From contig JAEOSY010000592.1 of NCBI GenBank assembly GCA_016840125.1, forward strand, positions 1 to 6,074: a DNA stretch of 6,074 nucleotides, given 5' to 3'. The notes beneath the pieces were generated by a model. The model saw nothing but the letters and a program-made list of their open reading frames with translations. It had not been told where the DNA came from and did not search any database. This document shows positions 1-5,688 of this stretch, one piece after another. The stretch is from Candidatus Helarchaeota archaeon (lineage in GTDB: Archaea > Asgardarchaeota > Lokiarchaeia > Helarchaeales > HEL-GB-A). The position numbers were made by a program, and so were the translations under genes. Position 1 is the stretch's first letter; every line of letters begins with the position of its first letter.

Positions 1-204
1 ACGCAGATGAATTAGGTATCGTTCTAACTCTCCATGCTGTTCCCTTCATCAGTCCTGAAAAAAAAACCAACTGATGATGAAGTATCAAAATTAGCAGAAT
101 ATTATAATCGGTTTGGCTTCAAAAGAAACCTAGATTATGATGGAATCTCATTTAATTCAAAGATGGTGCGTTTACCACAAAATAGGGACATTGACATAAA
201 CTAG
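1..204 (+). pseudogene. 3' end of a GNAT-like N-acetyltransferase gene, split by a frameshift in an A9 run
   Basis: Two reading frames join into one plausible protein tail. Frame 3 from the left edge reads ADELGIVLTLHAVPFISPEK and stops at 72-74. Frame 1 after the A run (58-66) reads KPTDDEVSKLAEYYNRFGFK and continues to MVRLP before TAG at 202-204. Removing one A gives a continuous SPEKKPTDDEV. The pattern of a beta strand (LTLHAVPF), a helix, then YYNRFGFK and a final MVRLP strand is typical of the acetyl-CoA-dependent GNAT fold, where the Y-x-x-x-GF motif lies near the end. The N-terminal half and start are outside the window, so the substrate cannot be named. Frame 1 alone has an ATG at 34 that would give 56 residues, but this would discard the conserved upstream strand. 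The shift may be a real mutation, transcriptional slippage on A9, or an assembly error. Confidence 0.6.
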
Positions 205-227
205 TTAATTTGTGAAAGTATTAAATG

Positions 228-240
228 CTTTGTTTGTTTT
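228..240 (+). terminator. T-rich tract after the acetyltransferase tail
   Basis: The bases GCTTTGTTTGTTTT, ending at 240, lie 24-36 bases beyond the TAG at 202-204. No stable hairpin precedes them. Archaeal transcription can end on T-rich tracts alone, so this is a possible terminator for the gene cut by the left edge. In an AT-rich genome such tracts are also common by chance. Confidence 0.25.
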
Positions 241-266
241 ACATCTCATGATTAAAATAGATTATT

Positions 267-473
267 GTGATAAAGAGTGAATTTTGTAACGTAGAAAATC
301 AGTATTTCTCTATTAGCGATCCAGATAGTGGAATCATGATAACCAAACTTGAAATTTATTCTAAAGCTCTTAAAAAAGAAGTTTATACTTTTAATCTTGT
401 ATATAGAGCTCTTGCTGCTCTTGCGGAACAGGATATTTCAGTGATATTCAATATAGGAAATGTGTCAAAATGA
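267..473 (+). CDS. Doubtful small ORF, 68 residues, no recognised family
   Basis: A GTG at 267 opens a frame of 68 codons that ends in TGA at 471-473, 27 bases before the converging cyclase-like gene stop at 501. An in-frame stop at 258-260 limits the start, and no ribosome-binding site precedes the GTG. The product is mixed alpha/beta in character, with a charged middle (KLEIYSKALKKEVY), an Ala/Leu-rich stretch coded by a near-perfect 9-base tandem repeat (408-425), and no signal peptide or convincing membrane segment. I recognise no motif. It could be a small orphan gene, the remnant of a longer gene, or a chance ORF. Without it, 205-500 would hold nothing I can identify. Confidence 0.25.
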   Translation: MIKSEFCNVENQYFSISDPDSGIMITKLEIYSKALKKEVYTFNLVYRALAALAEQDISVIFNIGNVSK

Positions 474-500
474 GCATTTTTCCGAAGTTGGGTACAAGAA

Positions 501-1451
501 TTACTGCAGATCCTCTTCTTTTGCCATTATCTCCATACCACTTAAGTTTCCGACTCCATTAAATTCGATGTTGTTCTTTGAATCAATAAATCTAAGATCA
601 ATAGTTGATGTTAAACTTTCAAGGACTTTTCCTACCATTTTTCCTTTAATAGGACCTTTTAGATGGGATGGTTTTGTTTGAATTGCATCGATTTCAACTA
701 CTAGGTCCTTTTTAACTAATTTAAAGGAGACATGATTTCCGTTAATAGTCAAATTCTTTAGTTTTGTCCTATTATAAGTTGAGAATAAATATAATTTACC
801 TCTGTATAAGAATCCTGCTAAGAATCCTGTGAATGATCTTCCTAGATAAGGAATTCTTGCAATAGATGCCATAAACGACACATTTTGCTCAGGAAAATGA
901 TTTGATTGCATCCAGACGTATCCACTAGGAAAAGAACTTCCCCAATCCTTTTCTATATATCCTCTTCCATAATCAAAAGAATAATTCTCTCCATTAATAT
1001 TTAAAATTCCATAAATCTCGTGATCAAAGCTTAAAACAGCGTGAGAACATTCCATACGTGGTAAAAAAGCGAAAGGACCCATTGCTCCTGGGGAGAGGAA
1101 TTTTATTGGCCATGGTACTAGATTTTTGAAATTAAGCTCCCCTTTAACTACATGATCTTGTGTGTTCAAATTTAATCTGATAAGATCATTAGAAAAATAG
1201 TTATTTGAGATAAATACTTCAAATTTATTTTTAGTATATCGAAAGTCGTTCATACTAAACGTGTTGTATTGATAATCTTCCGTAATGCCATTAAAAATTT
1301 GAATGAAGGCATGCTTAGGATTAGCGGATGAAAAACCTGGTATGATTGCTATAGCAGCTTTTTTACTCTGATCAACTAGCTTATAATACCAGCCTTCAAA
1401 TCTCGAATTATCTGTTCCATGGCAAAGTTCAGGCTTCCAAATCCTTCTCAA
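501..1451 (-). CDS. Tocopherol cyclase-like protein (VTE1-like, Tocopherol_cycl family)
   Basis: The 316-residue product carries the hallmarks of the tocopherol cyclase-like family. These are an N-terminal RFEGWYYKLVD (residues 17-27) after WKPELCHG, a central MGPFAFLPRMECSHAV (124-139), the signature GRGYIEKDWGSSFPSGYVW (162-180) followed by MQSNHF, and an SFMASIARIPYLG strand (192-204). In plants and cyanobacteria the true enzymes close the chromanol ring of vitamin E from a prenylated quinol. Many prokaryotic relatives exist with no known substrate, and length and motif order here match those shorter relatives. No signal peptide or membrane helix is seen, so it is probably cytosolic or peripheral on membrane. 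The start is TTG at 1451: a TAA lies directly upstream in frame, GGTGA sits seven bases before it, and the conserved N-terminal motif begins within 20 codons. It is the last of four same-strand genes, 152 bases after the SDR. Family is clear; tocopherol as the product is not shown. Confidence 0.88.
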   Translation of the reverse strand: MRRIWKPELCHGTDNSRFEGWYYKLVDQSKKAAIAIIPGFSSANPKHAFIQIFNGITEDYQYNTFSMNDFRYTKNKFEVFISNNYFSNDLIRLNLNTQDHVVKGELNFKNLVPWPIKFLSPGAMGPFAFLPRMECSHAVLSFDHEIYGILNINGENYSFDYGRGYIEKDWGSSFPSGYVWMQSNHFPEQNVSFMASIARIPYLGRSFTGFLAGFLYRGKLYLFSTYNRTKLKNLTINGNHVSFKLVKKDLVVEIDAIQTKPSHLKGPIKGKMVGKVLESLTSTIDLRFIDSKNNIEFNGVGNLSGMEIMAKEEDLQ

Positions 1452-1458
1452 TTAAATG

Positions 1459-1463
1459 TCACC
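1459..1463 (-). promoter_or_regulatory. Ribosome-binding site for the TTG start of the cyclase-like gene
   Basis: Read on the minus strand, GGTGA lies seven bases upstream of the TTG at 1451. It matches the anti-Shine-Dalgarno tail at the usual spacing. With the in-frame TAA directly before the TTG, it supports that codon as the start, since no ATG occurs in the frame before the conserved FEGWYY motif. Confidence 0.45.
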
Positions 1464-1603
1464 AATTCTAAAGTATTTTCTAACCTTTGTTGAACGAAAG
1501 CATCTTAGGATCCACTAGTTGTTATTCTTAATTTATTCTTTAAAGAAATTAGAATTTTTTTCTGTGTTTTTACTCGAATTAACCTAGAAATTGATTATTC
1601 AGA

Positions 1604-2515
1604 CTATATCGGAAAAGTAACACCGGTTAACTTTTCAGAGACCTTCCATAGATTTATTGCATCTTCCTTGTTGTGAGAGGCTTTATTTGACTCAACTCTA
1701 ATGGGGTGTCCCCGTCGTTCTCCTCTTCCCCTTGGCCCATAGTAATCGGATCCTTTCACATCTGGATCTGTTGCTGCACGTATTGAAGGTAAAGCTCCCA
1801 TATATGCACTCTGGGTTGTAAGAAAAAAGATTGGTTTAAACACCTTCAAATACCATTGACGAATTAAGTTCGTGTTTGAAATTCCAGGATGAGTAGCTAC
1901 TGCAATAGCATCGATATTGGCTTTTTTAAACCGTCTATCCAATTCATATGTGAAAAGAAGGTTGGATAATTTTGAGCGGCCATATGCACCAAATTTCGTG
2001 TAACCTTTTCCATCTTTATATATATAATTATCAAAATCCATCTTCCCCATTCTGTGACCGGTACTGGATACATTAACAACCCGTGCTTTTGGAGTTTTTG
2101 ATATTAAATTATAAAGAAGCCCTGTTAGAGCGAAGTGTCCCAAGTGATTGATACCAACTTGGCTTTCAAACCCTTCATTTGTGGTTCTATAGGGAACAAG
2201 CATTATTCCAGCATTGTTTAAAAGTACGTCTAAACTAGAGTAATTTTTCTTAAATTCTTCTGCAAAATCGTGCACTGATTTCAGATTACTCAAATCGAGT
2301 TGCATTATCACTGTTTTTGCGTTTGAAATTCTTTTCTTGATCCGATCAGAAGCTTTTTTTGCTTTATTTATGTTTCGGCAGGCTAAAATCGTCTCCGCAC
2401 CTTTTCGTGCGAACTCTTTAGTGGCCTCAAACCCAATACCACTATTTGCACCTGTTACAATGATTACTTTTCCTGTGAGATCTGGAATTTTCTCTATGAT
2501 CCATTTTGCACTCAT
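1604..2515 (-). CDS. Short-chain dehydrogenase/reductase, retinol dehydrogenase-like (RDH/WWOX-type)
   Basis: This is a complete 303-residue SDR with a Rossmann fold. The cofactor loop TGANSGIG is at residues 21-28. ACRN at 45-48 has an Arg after strand 2 that favours NADP(H). DLS is at 74-76 and NNAG at 100-103. The catalytic set is Asn123 (in GINHLGHF), Ser150/151 (VVNVSSTGH), Tyr178 and Lys182 (YGRSK), followed by HPG at 209-211. The long segment between the Ser and Tyr and the C-terminal DYYGPRGRGERRG region match the retinol dehydrogenase 11-14/WWOX-like branch, which reduces or oxidises retinoids, lipid aldehydes and other hydrophobic carbonyls. No membrane anchor is seen. ATG at 2515 has AAAGGGACACC just upstream, a fair ribosome-binding site. 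It is 210 bases after the membrane-protein gene and 152 before the cyclase-like gene. Fold and catalysis are certain; retinol as substrate is only a family label. Confidence 0.92.
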   Translation of the reverse strand: MSAKWIIEKIPDLTGKVIIVTGANSGIGFEATKEFARKGAETILACRNINKAKKASDRIKKRISNAKTVIMQLDLSNLKSVHDFAEEFKKNYSSLDVLLNNAGIMLVPYRTTNEGFESQVGINHLGHFALTGLLYNLISKTPKARVVNVSSTGHRMGKMDFDNYIYKDGKGYTKFGAYGRSKLSNLLFTYELDRRFKKANIDAIAVATHPGISNTNLIRQWYLKVFKPIFFLTTQSAYMGALPSIRAATDPDVKGSDYYGPRGRGERRGHPIRVESNKASHNKEDAINLWKVSEKLTGVTFPI

Positions 2516-2648
2516 GGTGTCCCTTTATGTCTTATTCTTCAAACAATTTTCTCTACGTTATCCTGAAATTTTCTAACTTTTTCTTATTTCATAACTAATG
2601 CTAAACAAAAATAAGAATGATTATTAAAATGATCTAAATCCACTTAAG

Positions 2649-2663
2649 CGATGATAAACATCG
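2649..2663. repeat. Inverted repeat C: 5-bp arms CGATG/CATCG, 5-base loop
   Basis: CGATG (2649-2653) and CATCG (2659-2663) are perfect complements around ATAAA. Its right arm shares CG (2662-2663) with the neighbouring inverted repeat B, so the two hairpins cannot both form in full. It lies 133 bases upstream of the SDR start. Confidence 0.5.
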
Positions 2664-2677
2664 ATCTAGGTAGATCG
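2662..2677. repeat. Inverted repeat B: 7-bp arms CGATCTA/TAGATCG, 2-base centre
   Basis: CGATCTA-GG-TAGATCG is a perfect palindrome apart from the two central bases. The tiny centre suits a dimeric regulator binding DNA better than an RNA hairpin, which would have to open its inner pairs to make a loop. It stands between the membrane-protein stop and the SDR start, so it is a candidate operator for the SDR gene. Confidence 0.5.
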
Positions 2678-2682
2678 TTAGG

Positions 2683-2706
2683 ATTACCCCTTATACTTGA
2701 GGTAAT
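2683..2706 (-). terminator. Inverted repeat A: hairpin 19 bases after the membrane-protein stop
   Basis: The arms ATTACCCC (2683-2690) and GAGGTAAT (2699-2706) surround an 8-base loop. On the plus strand one pair is an A/C mismatch. In minus-strand RNA the same pair is a G-U wobble, giving eight consecutive pairs, so the structure is better formed in the transcript of the flanking minus-strand genes. Its place just after the stop at 2726 suggests a 3'-end or processing hairpin. No U tract follows, so it is not a standard intrinsic terminator. Confidence 0.35.
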
Positions 2707-2725
2707 TATGATTTTTCTTTTTAAA

Positions 2726-3736
2726 TCACAATCCAGCGTCGATGAATCTGATTATGCTTATCAGTAACAACAATCCTGGCCCTATGAGTAATCCTGACCA
2801 TGTGAAAACCGCAAATCCTGCTAGTAAGATGAGCTTAAGAGGACTATTTTTATTATCCTTCCATCCTTTTTTCAATATCTTGAGAGTAGTGCTACCAATT
2901 AATAAAGGGAAGAGCGCGAAAAGTATCGTAATAATCACCTGCACGTTAATAGGGACCTGTAGTAAAGCCCATGCCATCTGAAATATAAGGGCAAAGCCAC
3001 TTCCTATAAACAAAAGCCCTGCTATGATACCCATCCAAGTTAACGCATCGCTGTCAATTTCCAGCTCCTGAACTTTTCGGGAATAGAAGATAATGCCTAG
3101 AAAGAGTGTAAATATCCAAGGAGATAGGATAAAGAAAATATTTTGTCCCTCCCACTGATGAATGAATATTATATTAATTGGAACAAGAATCCATTCCTCT
3201 AATGTGAACACCTCTTGGAAACCTATTGCTAGAGCGTATCGCTCTGTTTTCATCATATCATAGATAGCTAGATAATAGGTTTCAGTTTCGGGTATCGTTA
3301 TGTCAATATCCAGAATTTTTAAAAAAGCAGACGGTGTGAACCCCTCGTACTCTGGATGTGATGTTTGATTATCATAAATGATGTAACCACTTCCAATAGG
3401 TATCTCTAGATAATCGGGAGCGGTTGTGGAATTTATTAGCCCAGGACCAATTAAAACTAAGATTGGACGAAATGCTGAATCCTCTAATTCTGCAGGTATG
3501 TTTAATATCAGTCTCAATCGATCTTCAGCTTCCATCTGAAATCTATAATAGTGTGGTTCTCCAACTTCATGGATTTCATGATATAAAACCCACGATTTAA
3601 GGGGATTCTTAATTTCAAGGGCAGTATCAATTGTATCGCCGGGTTCCCCTCCAATCGGAACGTGTGCTGTGATATTTTGCGCAAAAATGACCAAAGATAA
3701 TAGTAAGACGAAAATCAAAGAAAAACGATATTTCAT
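2726..3736 (-). CDS. Secreted beta-domain plus four-helix membrane protein, unknown function
   Basis: The 336-residue product starts with a clear signal peptide (MKYRF, then a hydrophobic core at residues 6-18 and a likely cut near AQNITAH). Residues 26-175 form an extracytoplasmic domain rich in predicted strands. Features include GEPGDTIDTALEI, a PHYYRFQMEAEDRLRLIL strand pair, PILVLIGPGL, and IPETETYYLAIYD followed by YALAIGFQEVF. The G-D-x-I-x-x-A-x-x-I opening and the ETYYLAIYD / YALAIG pair resemble pre-peptidase C-terminal (PPC)-type beta-sandwich domains, a loose likeness only. Four hydrophobic helices follow at about 198-218, 234-257, 264-287 and 300-330. Charged loops (YSRKVQELEID and KILKKGWKDNK) face the cytosol under a positive-inside reading. 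No catalytic motif is visible. The ATG at 3736 has a pyrimidine-rich upstream with no Shine-Dalgarno, so it may be leaderless or nearly so. It sits 68 bases after the SOUL gene. It may be a sensor or scaffold; function is not assigned. Confidence 0.82.
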   Translation of the reverse strand: MKYRFSLIFVLLLSLVIFAQNITAHVPIGGEPGDTIDTALEIKNPLKSWVLYHEIHEVGEPHYYRFQMEAEDRLRLILNIPAELEDSAFRPILVLIGPGLINSTTAPDYLEIPIGSGYIIYDNQTSHPEYEGFTPSAFLKILDIDITIPETETYYLAIYDMMKTERYALAIGFQEVFTLEEWILVPINIIFIHQWEGQNIFFILSPWIFTLFLGIIFYSRKVQELEIDSDALTWMGIIAGLLFIGSGFALIFQMAWALLQVPINVQVIITILFALFPLLIGSTTLKILKKGWKDNKNSPLKLILLAGFAVFTWSGLLIGPGLLLLISIIRFIDAGL

Positions 3737-3776
3737 AGGAAGGAAATCACATCTTTAAATCTAAAGTTTGAGTAGT

Positions 3777-3793
3777 TGAATTCCCAGAATTCA
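3777..3793. repeat. 17-base palindrome TGAATTC-CCA-GAATTCA upstream of the membrane-protein gene
   Basis: The 7-bp arms are perfect around a 3-base centre, 40 bases upstream of the ATG at 3736 and 11 bases after the SOUL stop. The symmetry and position suit a repressor or activator operator for the membrane-protein gene. TTTAAA at 3754-3759 and CTTTAG on the minus strand at about 3764-3769 are TATA-like, so the palindrome would lie just upstream of the core promoter. A third GAATTC (3809-3814, inside AGAATTCT) falls in the last SOUL codons. Confidence 0.4.
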
Positions 3794-3804
3794 TCTAATA
3801 AGCT

Positions 3805-4476
3805 TTAAGAATTCTCTTTAGATTCTGGTAGGTAATCGATCAGATTAGCATGTAGTTCATTCTTTCTCATAAATGGAGGAGTGTAAGGAGGATCGTATTG
3901 AGCTAGATTTACTCGACCATATTTTAGATTATGTTTTTCTAACAACTTTCTAAAGATTTCCAGGTTTGAATTTACCTTATTTTCAGTTACCCATCCCTTA
4001 AAAGTATAAACCGCTCGTATTTCCTTATCAATTCGCATGATTTGAACCTTTGGATCAAGAGGTTCCGGTAAAGAGTTCATAGTATATTTAGAAGGCATCA
4101 CAAATGAAATACGATAGGAACCTTCTCTCTTTTCTTGAATCACTGGAGCAGTCATCTTAATCTTTTCAGATGACATTTTTGATGATTCTTGAATGACAGG
4201 GGCCGTCATTTTTATTTTTTGGGAGCTCCTATTTCCTCCAAAAATATAATTTGCTAGTATCCGGAATCCTGAGCTAGATGATCCTGAAAAAGTATTATTA
4301 ACATCAGTATATGCAATAATATATGGTGCAAACTCTCGAATTTCGAAATCGGCATACTTCTTAATTACTTCATAATAAGGTTCTTCAATTCCCCGAGTAG
4401 TAAGATAAGAGATTGAACTCCAGAGAATAAGAATAAAACTGATAATCAACATAAACGAAATTAATAATTCAAGCAT
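3805..4476 (-). CDS. SOUL-family haem-binding protein with N-terminal membrane anchor
   Basis: The 223-residue product matches the SOUL/HBP family from residue 33 on. It has PYYEVIKKYADFEIREFAPY (33-52), GFRILANYIFGGN (70-82), KIKMTAPVIQE (87-97 and again 105-115), SFVMPSKY (124-131), LPEPLDP (136-142), YTFKGW (157-162) and the closing YDPPYTPPFMRKNE (194-207). SOUL proteins bind haem or other tetrapyrroles on a hydrophobic surface. Prokaryotic members often carry the doubled MTAPV motif, as here. A hydrophobic helix at residues 4-25 adds a single membrane anchor or uncleaved signal, most likely placing the domain outside the cytosol. ATG at 4476 precedes this helix and has only a weak GGT upstream. 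It diverges from the renalase-like gene and leads the minus-strand set. The family is certain; the bound ligand is inferred. Confidence 0.92.
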   Translation of the reverse strand: MLELLISFMLIISFILILWSSISYLTTRGIEEPYYEVIKKYADFEIREFAPYIIAYTDVNNTFSGSSSSGFRILANYIFGGNRSSQKIKMTAPVIQESSKMSSEKIKMTAPVIQEKREGSYRISFVMPSKYTMNSLPEPLDPKVQIMRIDKEIRAVYTFKGWVTENKVNSNLEIFRKLLEKHNLKYGRVNLAQYDPPYTPPFMRKNELHANLIDYLPESKENS

Positions 4477-4512
4477 TAGTACCAGTCTCTATCAAGTCAC
4501 AGGAATTTCTTC

Positions 4513-4526
4513 AGCTATATTTAGCT
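4513..4526. promoter_or_regulatory. Symmetric TATA-like element in the divergent promoter region
   Basis: AGCTATATTTAGCT has perfect 5-bp arms (AGCTA/TAGCT) around TATT and reads as a TATA-like box on both strands (CTATATTTAG / CTAAATATAG). Starting transcription 25-26 bases away would give a leader of about 18 bases for the SOUL gene and about 26 bases to the TTG at 4571. It is the only good candidate for a shared bidirectional core promoter in the 94-base gap. No convincing BRE was seen. Confidence 0.35.
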
Positions 4527-4570
4527 TAAGGTCTGAATAACAACAAAGTTGCTTTAAAAGAAAAAACCAT

Positions 4571-5659
4571 TTGAATATCCCCTCAGTGAACTATAAAATC
4601 ATCATTTTGAGCTATTTATTACTGAAAAATTATGGTTATGGTTTTTTGACGGTAAAAAAGTCTGAAATACTCATAATTGGCGCAGGCCTTACGGGTTTAG
4701 TCTTAGCATATGAATGTATGAAAGCTGGGGTCCAAAATATAACTCTTATCGAAAAAGGAAGAAGTGTTGGAGGTAGGCTTGCTACTAGAAGAATCAATGA
4801 GACTATTGCGGATCATGGTGCGCAATTTTTCACAGTTAAGTCTGAAGAATTTAATGGATTTCTCAAGAATCTAGTTCCAAAATCATTGTTGCTAGATTGG
4901 CCCAAAGATTCAAGCAAGAATGAAGAAAAAGAATATCAAAAGAGATTTGCAATACAAGGAGGAATGAATCAGCTAGCAAAGCACGTTGTTAATGGTTTAA
5001 CAGATGTAAACGTAGATATTAATACAAGAGTTATAAGCATATCAGATCTATTAAGCAATAATGAATCTGAATACAAATGGCTCGTTCGGTCTGAAAAATC
5101 CCATATTTACCAGGCAAAACACGTCATTTTAACTCCTCCAGTTCCACAGAGCATTGAACTACTCAGAAATGGAGGAATTGTCGTTCCAGTATTTGAGAAA
5201 ACGCTTCTCAGCAATATTACTTATACCCAATGTCTATGTGGATTGTTCTATGTATTAGGAGAAATTTCAATCACATTTGATGTTATTGAAAATCCTACTG
5301 ACAATATTTTACTGATTGCAGATAATATCAGGAAGAACGAAGGAAATCAGCATCTTCTCACAGTCCATACTACGCCCACATTTAGTGAAGACAATTGGGA
5401 CAACCCTAAGGTACTATCAGTGATATTAAACGAAGTAAAGAATTATTTAGGCCCCTTCGATGTAAAAATCCAACAATTAAAGAAGTGGAAATATGCTAAA
5501 CCCCTTTTCATTTTTGAAAAGAACTATCATGAGATTTCCTGGGGGAAACGCTCACTTTTTTTGTGTGGAGACGGATTCGGTGGTGCAAGAGTTGAAGGAG
5601 CCTATATTTCGGGTAAAACCACGGCTCAAGCAATTATAAAGGCCTTGAATGAGAATTAA
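4571..5659 (+). CDS. Renalase-like FAD/NAD(P)-dependent oxidoreductase
   Basis: The product (362 residues from TTG 4571) is an FAD-binding amine-oxidase-fold protein of the renalase-like group. It has EILIIGAGLTGLVLAYE (32-48) with the GxGxxG dinucleotide loop, LIEKGRSVGGRLATRR (59-74) with the ribose-binding Glu61 and GGR, ADHGAQFFTV (80-89), FAIQGGMNQLAKHV (126-139), VILTPPVPQ (185-193), KKWKYAKP (304-311) and the FAD-closing LCGDGFGGARVEGAYISG (331-348). Known bacterial renalases oxidise mis-reduced dihydro-NAD(P) isomers; other relatives have no known substrate. The start is uncertain. TTG 4571 adds 25 mostly hydrophobic residues not usual in the family, while TTG 4646 starts five codons before EILIIGAG, and neither has a Shine-Dalgarno. 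The gene diverges from SOUL and its stop lies 29 bases from the hydrolase stop. Family is clear; the start and substrate are not. Confidence 0.88.
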   Translation: MNIPSVNYKIIILSYLLLKNYGYGFLTVKKSEILIIGAGLTGLVLAYECMKAGVQNITLIEKGRSVGGRLATRRINETIADHGAQFFTVKSEEFNGFLKNLVPKSLLLDWPKDSSKNEEKEYQKRFAIQGGMNQLAKHVVNGLTDVNVDINTRVISISDLLSNNESEYKWLVRSEKSHIYQAKHVILTPPVPQSIELLRNGGIVVPVFEKTLLSNITYTQCLCGLFYVLGEISITFDVIENPTDNILLIADNIRKNEGNQHLLTVHTTPTFSEDNWDNPKVLSVILNEVKNYLGPFDVKIQQLKKWKYAKPLFIFEKNYHEISWGKRSLFLCGDGFGGARVEGAYISGKTTAQAIIKALNEN

Positions 5660-5688
5660 GTAGGAAAAATGCCCTTCAACTTTTCATA

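Noticed and set aside
460..681. Plus-strand ORF of 73 codons
   Set aside because: It lies almost wholly antisense to the 3' end of the well-supported tocopherol-cyclase-like gene and shows no motif of its own.
1536..1547. 12-base palindrome TTCTTTAAAGAA between the SDR and cyclase-like genes
   Set aside because: It is made almost only of A and T, has no loop, and such sequences arise easily by chance in this AT-rich gap.
1897..2079. Second minus-strand ORF of 60 codons
   Set aside because: It is a shifted frame inside the SDR gene, whose catalytic YGRSK region covers the same bases.
2337..2576. Plus-strand ORF of 79 codons
   Set aside because: It is antisense to the SDR cofactor-binding region; the SDR frame has intact TGANSGIG and NNAG motifs.
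2742..2981. Plus-strand ORF of 79 codons
   Set aside because: It is antisense to the membrane helices of the 2726-3736 gene, whose hydrophobic pattern is clearly the coding one.
3805..4476. Recent tandem duplication or assembly artefact in the SOUL gene
   Set aside because: The two KIKMTAPVIQE copies differ in seven codons, all synonymously, so they are old; and doubled MTAPV motifs are known in this family.
4541..4551. Small hairpin CAAC-AAA-GTTG before the renalase-like gene
   Set aside because: A 4-bp stem with a 3-base loop is too weak to support as a regulatory structure.
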